Positions 6,722-9,491 of a stretch of 9,491 bases of DNA are shown piece by piece. Below the pieces are notes generated by a model. The model was given only the letters and a program-made list of their open reading frames with translations, was not told where the DNA came from and made no database searches. Each line of letters begins with the position of its first letter. The first letter of the stretch is position 1. Source of the DNA: Eubacterium sp. CAG:180 (GTDB taxonomy: Bacteria; Bacillota; Clostridia; Oscillospirales; Acutalibacteraceae); contig HF993128.1 of NCBI GenBank assembly GCA_000432435.1, forward strand, positions 2,617-12,107. Direction: 5' to 3'. The position numbers and the translations under genes are program-made.

Positions 6722-7272
6722 CCCGTTTCATCTCCCATCCATATACAGCCGACGTCCTTGCCGAGATCGCAGGTATAGACCCATGCTATTCGGTCGCCGT
6801 CCTTCAGTTTGTATTTTGAGCATCCGTAATTCGGAAATTCGCCGTTCACCTGATACATCCAACCCGAAAGCGGTCCGCAGGAAAATTCGTACAGATAATT
6901 TATACCCTGAACGTATACGCTGCCATAGCTGTTTTTATCGGCACCCTGATACTCCATCTGTATTTTATTATACCTTACCGCCCTGTCAAGTATATCAAAA
7001 ACGGTGTCGCCGGGTCTCAACACATATTCGGTTTCCGGCAATATAACGCCGTTTTGCGGCACATATTTATCGGATTGCAGGGCTTTGTCAAGCTCGTCGT
7101 AATTTTGAAGCACGGTATCACAGCGAATACTGATAAAAACCGTCTCGCTCTGCGGGGTTATATCGTCGATATGAGTAAGGTAGTACTCGTCAACGGACTG
7201 AATGTTTGTGCCGTGAATCAATACGGCTATTATCAGCGCCAACGACAGGAGCGCCAAAATATCTTTTTTCAA
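6718..7272 (-). CDS. Exported DUF4430 (transcobalamin C-terminal-like) protein
   Basis: This 184-residue protein has an N-terminal hydrophobic segment (about 5-20), a signal peptide or membrane anchor, so the rest lies outside the membrane. Residues about 45-170 form a DUF4430 domain: a beta strand (VFISIRCDTVL), then RPGDTVFDILDRAV (86-99), SGWMYQVNGEFPNYGC (136-151) and LKDGDRIAWVYT (156-167). DUF4430 is related to the small C-terminal domain of vertebrate intrinsic factor and transcobalamin, which closes over cobalamin. It also occurs in other bacterial surface proteins, so ligand identity is inferred only. The start is TTG at 7272, with GGGGAG six bases upstream; no better ATG is available. 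It follows the toroid protein gene by 27 bases and overlaps ecfT by 4. Cys133, Cys151, Cys168 and Cys176 could form disulfides. Confidence 0.9.
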   Translation of the reverse strand: MKKDILALLSLALIIAVLIHGTNIQSVDEYYLTHIDDITPQSETVFISIRCDTVLQNYDELDKALQSDKYVPQNGVILPETEYVLRPGDTVFDILDRAVRYNKIQMEYQGADKNSYGSVYVQGINYLYEFSCGPLSGWMYQVNGEFPNYGCSKYKLKDGDRIAWVYTCDLGKDVGCIWMGDETG

Positions 7273-7299
7273 TTATGACTCCCCTTCCACGAGAAAAAA

Positions 7300-9195
7300 T
7301 TACCGCATTTCGTCGTCTTCATCCTTATACATTGCCGCAAGCTCCTCCATTTCGAGAGTTTTTTTCATCTTACGGCGTCTGATTCTTATAATTATAAACA
7401 CGGTAAGTCCTACCGCTAAAACAAACAGTACAACAGATATTACTATGGCGCGAACGATATTGTCAAGCTTTGTCTTTGTCTTGACGACATCCTCCCAACG
7501 CTCGATTTTTGCTCTGTCATATTCGCTGAGCGCGTTATAGCGTTTAACGATTTTATTCACCTTGCCCCTATCCTTGAGCGTGATTTTATCAAACGGATAA
7601 AGCTCGGCTTTAATGTCGTCGTTCAGCGAATCTATTTCCGCCTGAACCGCGGCAATTTGCTCCTTTGCCGAAACAAGCTTTCGGAGATATGCGTCTTTAC
7701 CGTCAAAATCTTCACTCCTTTCGAGCTTATCAAGCAATGTTACAACCAAAACATACTGCTCCGTAGTGAGTTTTTCGGGCAGAGAGTCAACCATTGCACG
7801 GTCGGAATCGGTAAAATACAAAATGGCGTCGTCGTTTGCGTCATCATCCGAAAACGCAATCACCGCGGTTTCACCCGCTATTTCCGAAACGTCTATTCCG
7901 CGTTTTTTGGCTTCATCGGACAAAGTCCAATAATTGCTCACGTAGCACCGCTCTGTTTCGGGCAACGAATAAAAAACCGCAAGAAGCTCGCGAAGCGTTT
8001 GTTTATCGGTCTTATTGCCGATTTTTGAAATGTCGGAAGTAAGGTCGTTTATTCGCGATTTAAGCGCGGAGCTCTGCTCTTTTCTGAAATCGAAAAGAGT
8101 TCTCATACCGTTTTTTTGCCGCCAAAGAGATGCCATGGTATAAAGGGTCTGCTCCGACGCCATGGTATTTGATTTATCGGGCAAAGATGTGGGATTGTCG
8201 GGGTCGTAAGTAAACGAATGGACAAATCCGCCGTCCGTCATTCTGTAACGCATTATACCGTCAAAAAGGGTGTTGCCGTTTTTTATGAAACGGCTGTCCG
8301 AGAGAGGGTCGATATTAAGACTGCACAGCGCCACCGCCACCCAATCGGTACTCTCTACATTCTGAGTTCCCCAGCTTTTGTAGTCGCCCGTGTCGAGTTG
8401 CAGACGTGAAAGGCACAAAACCGCTTCATCAACAACCTCGTGCACCGTTTTGCTCTCATCGGCGGACAACGCTTTTCTGTGATAAGAATATATTTTTTCG
8501 GAATTATAATATGGTGCGAGTGCCGTTATCGCCATAGCGGTAATATCGGGGTCTGCATCATCCGAGCTCAGGGCAAATCCGCCGTCGGAAAGCTGCTTTG
8601 AAATTATTTCAACGATTATATCGTCGCGGGTGTTGTACGCTCCGTCAGGCACGGTATAACGCATACTGTCAAGAGTTATAAGCCCCCATATCCAGCCGTT
8701 TATGCCCTGTCTTCCGAGCGGCGTTGTCTTGCCGCGGTCATAGGTTCCGTCCGCTATCAGATTTATCGGCGCGCCGTTTTCGTCGGTTCCGAAATTTGTC
8801 GGGTCGCCGCCCATAGCGAGAACGGCGAGTGCTATTCTGTGCCACTCGGTTGCCTTTGCGGCACTGAGCCTTCCGCTTTCGCGATAACGCTCCTCTACCC
8901 TGTCTTTTATGACCGCAAGGTAGCCCTCGTTGTTATCCTGTATTCCGAGTCTGCCGAGAGCTATGGGATACCAATCCCCCGGAGTAGTACCCGCATTTTC
9001 CAAATATTTATCGTTAATCAAATATCCGTCGGGTTCCGAGCCGTTATCGGCTTTTTTCCATGCGATAATACCGTCCGCGACGCTGAGGAAATTGTCGGAC
9101 GTATACTCCTTATTCTCTTTTGCCGATACGATGAAAGAAATTGAGGATATAACACACAGGACGCATAAAAACACCGAAATAACACGTTTTGTCAT
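7300..9195 (-). CDS. Membrane-anchored alpha/alpha-toroid (prenyltransferase/transcobalamin-like) surface protein
   Basis: The 631-residue protein starts with a signal peptide (1-25). Residues about 35-360 are repeated helix pairs of the alpha6/alpha6 toroid type. Repeats include GDWYPIALGRLGI (73-85), TEWHRIALAVLAMGGDPTNF (117-136), NGWIWGLITLD (166-176), DGGFALSSDDADPDITAMAITALAPY (204-229, described here only by its ends and the DGGF and TAMAITALA elements), STDWVAVALCSLNIDP (282-297) and DGGF (321-324). This fold is shared by terpene cyclases and the N-terminal domain of intrinsic factor and transcobalamin. No terpene-cyclase acid motif is evident and the protein is exported, so ligand binding is more likely than catalysis. 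A charged helical stalk (about 370-578), one membrane helix (582-603) and a 28-residue basic-then-acidic inner tail follow. The ATG overlaps the upstream stop as ATGA, with AAGGAG about 14 bases upstream. Confidence 0.9.
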   Translation of the reverse strand: MTKRVISVFLCVLCVISSISFIVSAKENKEYTSDNFLSVADGIIAWKKADNGSEPDGYLINDKYLENAGTTPGDWYPIALGRLGIQDNNEGYLAVIKDRVEERYRESGRLSAAKATEWHRIALAVLAMGGDPTNFGTDENGAPINLIADGTYDRGKTTPLGRQGINGWIWGLITLDSMRYTVPDGAYNTRDDIIVEIISKQLSDGGFALSSDDADPDITAMAITALAPYYNSEKIYSYHRKALSADESKTVHEVVDEAVLCLSRLQLDTGDYKSWGTQNVESTDWVAVALCSLNIDPLSDSRFIKNGNTLFDGIMRYRMTDGGFVHSFTYDPDNPTSLPDKSNTMASEQTLYTMASLWRQKNGMRTLFDFRKEQSSALKSRINDLTSDISKIGNKTDKQTLRELLAVFYSLPETERCYVSNYWTLSDEAKKRGIDVSEIAGETAVIAFSDDDANDDAILYFTDSDRAMVDSLPEKLTTEQYVLVVTLLDKLERSEDFDGKDAYLRKLVSAKEQIAAVQAEIDSLNDDIKAELYPFDKITLKDRGKVNKIVKRYNALSEYDRAKIERWEDVVKTKTKLDNIVRAIVISVVLFVLAVGLTVFIIIRIRRRKMKKTLEMEELAAMYKDEDDEMR

Positions 9196-9491
9196 TTTTG
9201 GGAAGAGCTCTCCTTAACAGATTTTTCTTTTTCGCCGTTTTTGCGGCGTTTCTTTACATAAAACACAATAAAGCATACTCCGCCTGCCAAAACGATAAAT
9301 GCCGATACCAAGCATATTACCGCGACAAGCGTTTTTGATTTTTTGTTTTCCGACAATGATACGGCGTTTTCCGCGCTCTCTTCGCTCTCGTAAAGAGCCT
9401 CTGAAGCTTCGGTTATCTCCTCCGTTTCCGCATCGGTCGCGGAAAAAGCGGATTCCTCCGCAGCCGAAGCCGCGACAGCGTCGGCAGACCC
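9192..9491 (-). CDS. C-terminal end of a membrane-anchored surface protein (5' end outside window)
   Basis: Only the last 99 codons are present. The visible part is a low-complexity stalk rich in Ala, Glu and Ser (about 1-47 of the fragment), a single hydrophobic membrane helix (about 54-78), and a basic KKRRKNGEKEK inner tail ending in SSSQK. The layout (stalk, membrane helix, basic tail) matches the C terminus of the next gene product, so it is probably another extracellular ligand-binding or adhesion protein of the same system. Its stop overlaps the next start by 4 bases. The missing N-terminal part prevents identification; a DUF4430 or toroid protein would fit the context. Confidence 0.8.
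   Translation of the reverse strand, partial: GSADAVAASAAEESAFSATDAETEEITEASEALYESEESAENAVSLSENKKSKTLVAVICLVSAFIVLAGGVCFIVFYVKKRRKNGEKEKSVKESSSQK

Noticed and set aside
1..9491. CRISPR arrays, transposase genes, rRNA or a riboswitch
   Set aside because: No regularly spaced repeats, transposase motifs or rRNA sequence were seen. No riboswitch fold was recognised in the short leaders; a vitamin riboswitch for the ECF operon, if present, would lie beyond 9491.

Overview
The window looks like a piece of a Gram-positive, low-to-medium GC gut-type Clostridia chromosome (Oscillospiraceae or a relative). This rests on sigma-A type promoters with 17-base spacers, strong AGGAG ribosome sites, ECF-type transport genes, a DUF6273 plus M64 peptidase secreted protein and an encoded tRNA CCA end. 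No marker gene fixes the genus. Every supported gene is on the minus strand, so transcription runs from high to low coordinates.  Positions 9491 to 3509 hold one tight operon of six genes, cut at its upstream end. In order of transcription these are: the C-terminal end of a membrane-anchored surface protein; a 631-residue exported protein with an alpha/alpha-toroid (prenyltransferase/transcobalamin-like) domain and a C-terminal membrane anchor; a small exported DUF4430 protein; the EcfT membrane subunit; a fused double ATPase (EcfA-EcfA'); and an ECF substrate-binding S component. Neighbouring genes overlap (by 4, 4, 28 and 8 bases) or are separated by 27 bases. The alpha/alpha toroid and DUF4430 are the two domain types that make up vertebrate intrinsic factor and transcobalamin. 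Here they sit on separate polypeptides beside an ECF importer. The best hypothesis is a cell-surface capture and uptake system for a corrinoid (vitamin B12-like) or another scarce small molecule. The substrate is not proven by the sequence.  Positions 3508 to 2750 are non-coding apart from a tRNA-Ser(CGA) gene with its own promoter and terminator. Downstream of it is a second, partial copy of the tRNA 3' tail followed by another terminator hairpin. Between the two lies a roughly 120-base mosaic of small hairpins.  Positions 2749 to 1952 encode an unrecognised membrane protein. Its strong promoter carries a 26-base dyad over the -10 region and a second dyad in the leader, which suggests a repressor-controlled gene; a strong terminator follows it. 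Positions 1668 to 1 encode a secreted protein with an N-terminal DUF6273-like domain and a C-terminal M64 (IgA-peptidase family) metallopeptidase domain. It starts from a perfect-consensus promoter and is cut by the window edge just after its zinc-binding motif.
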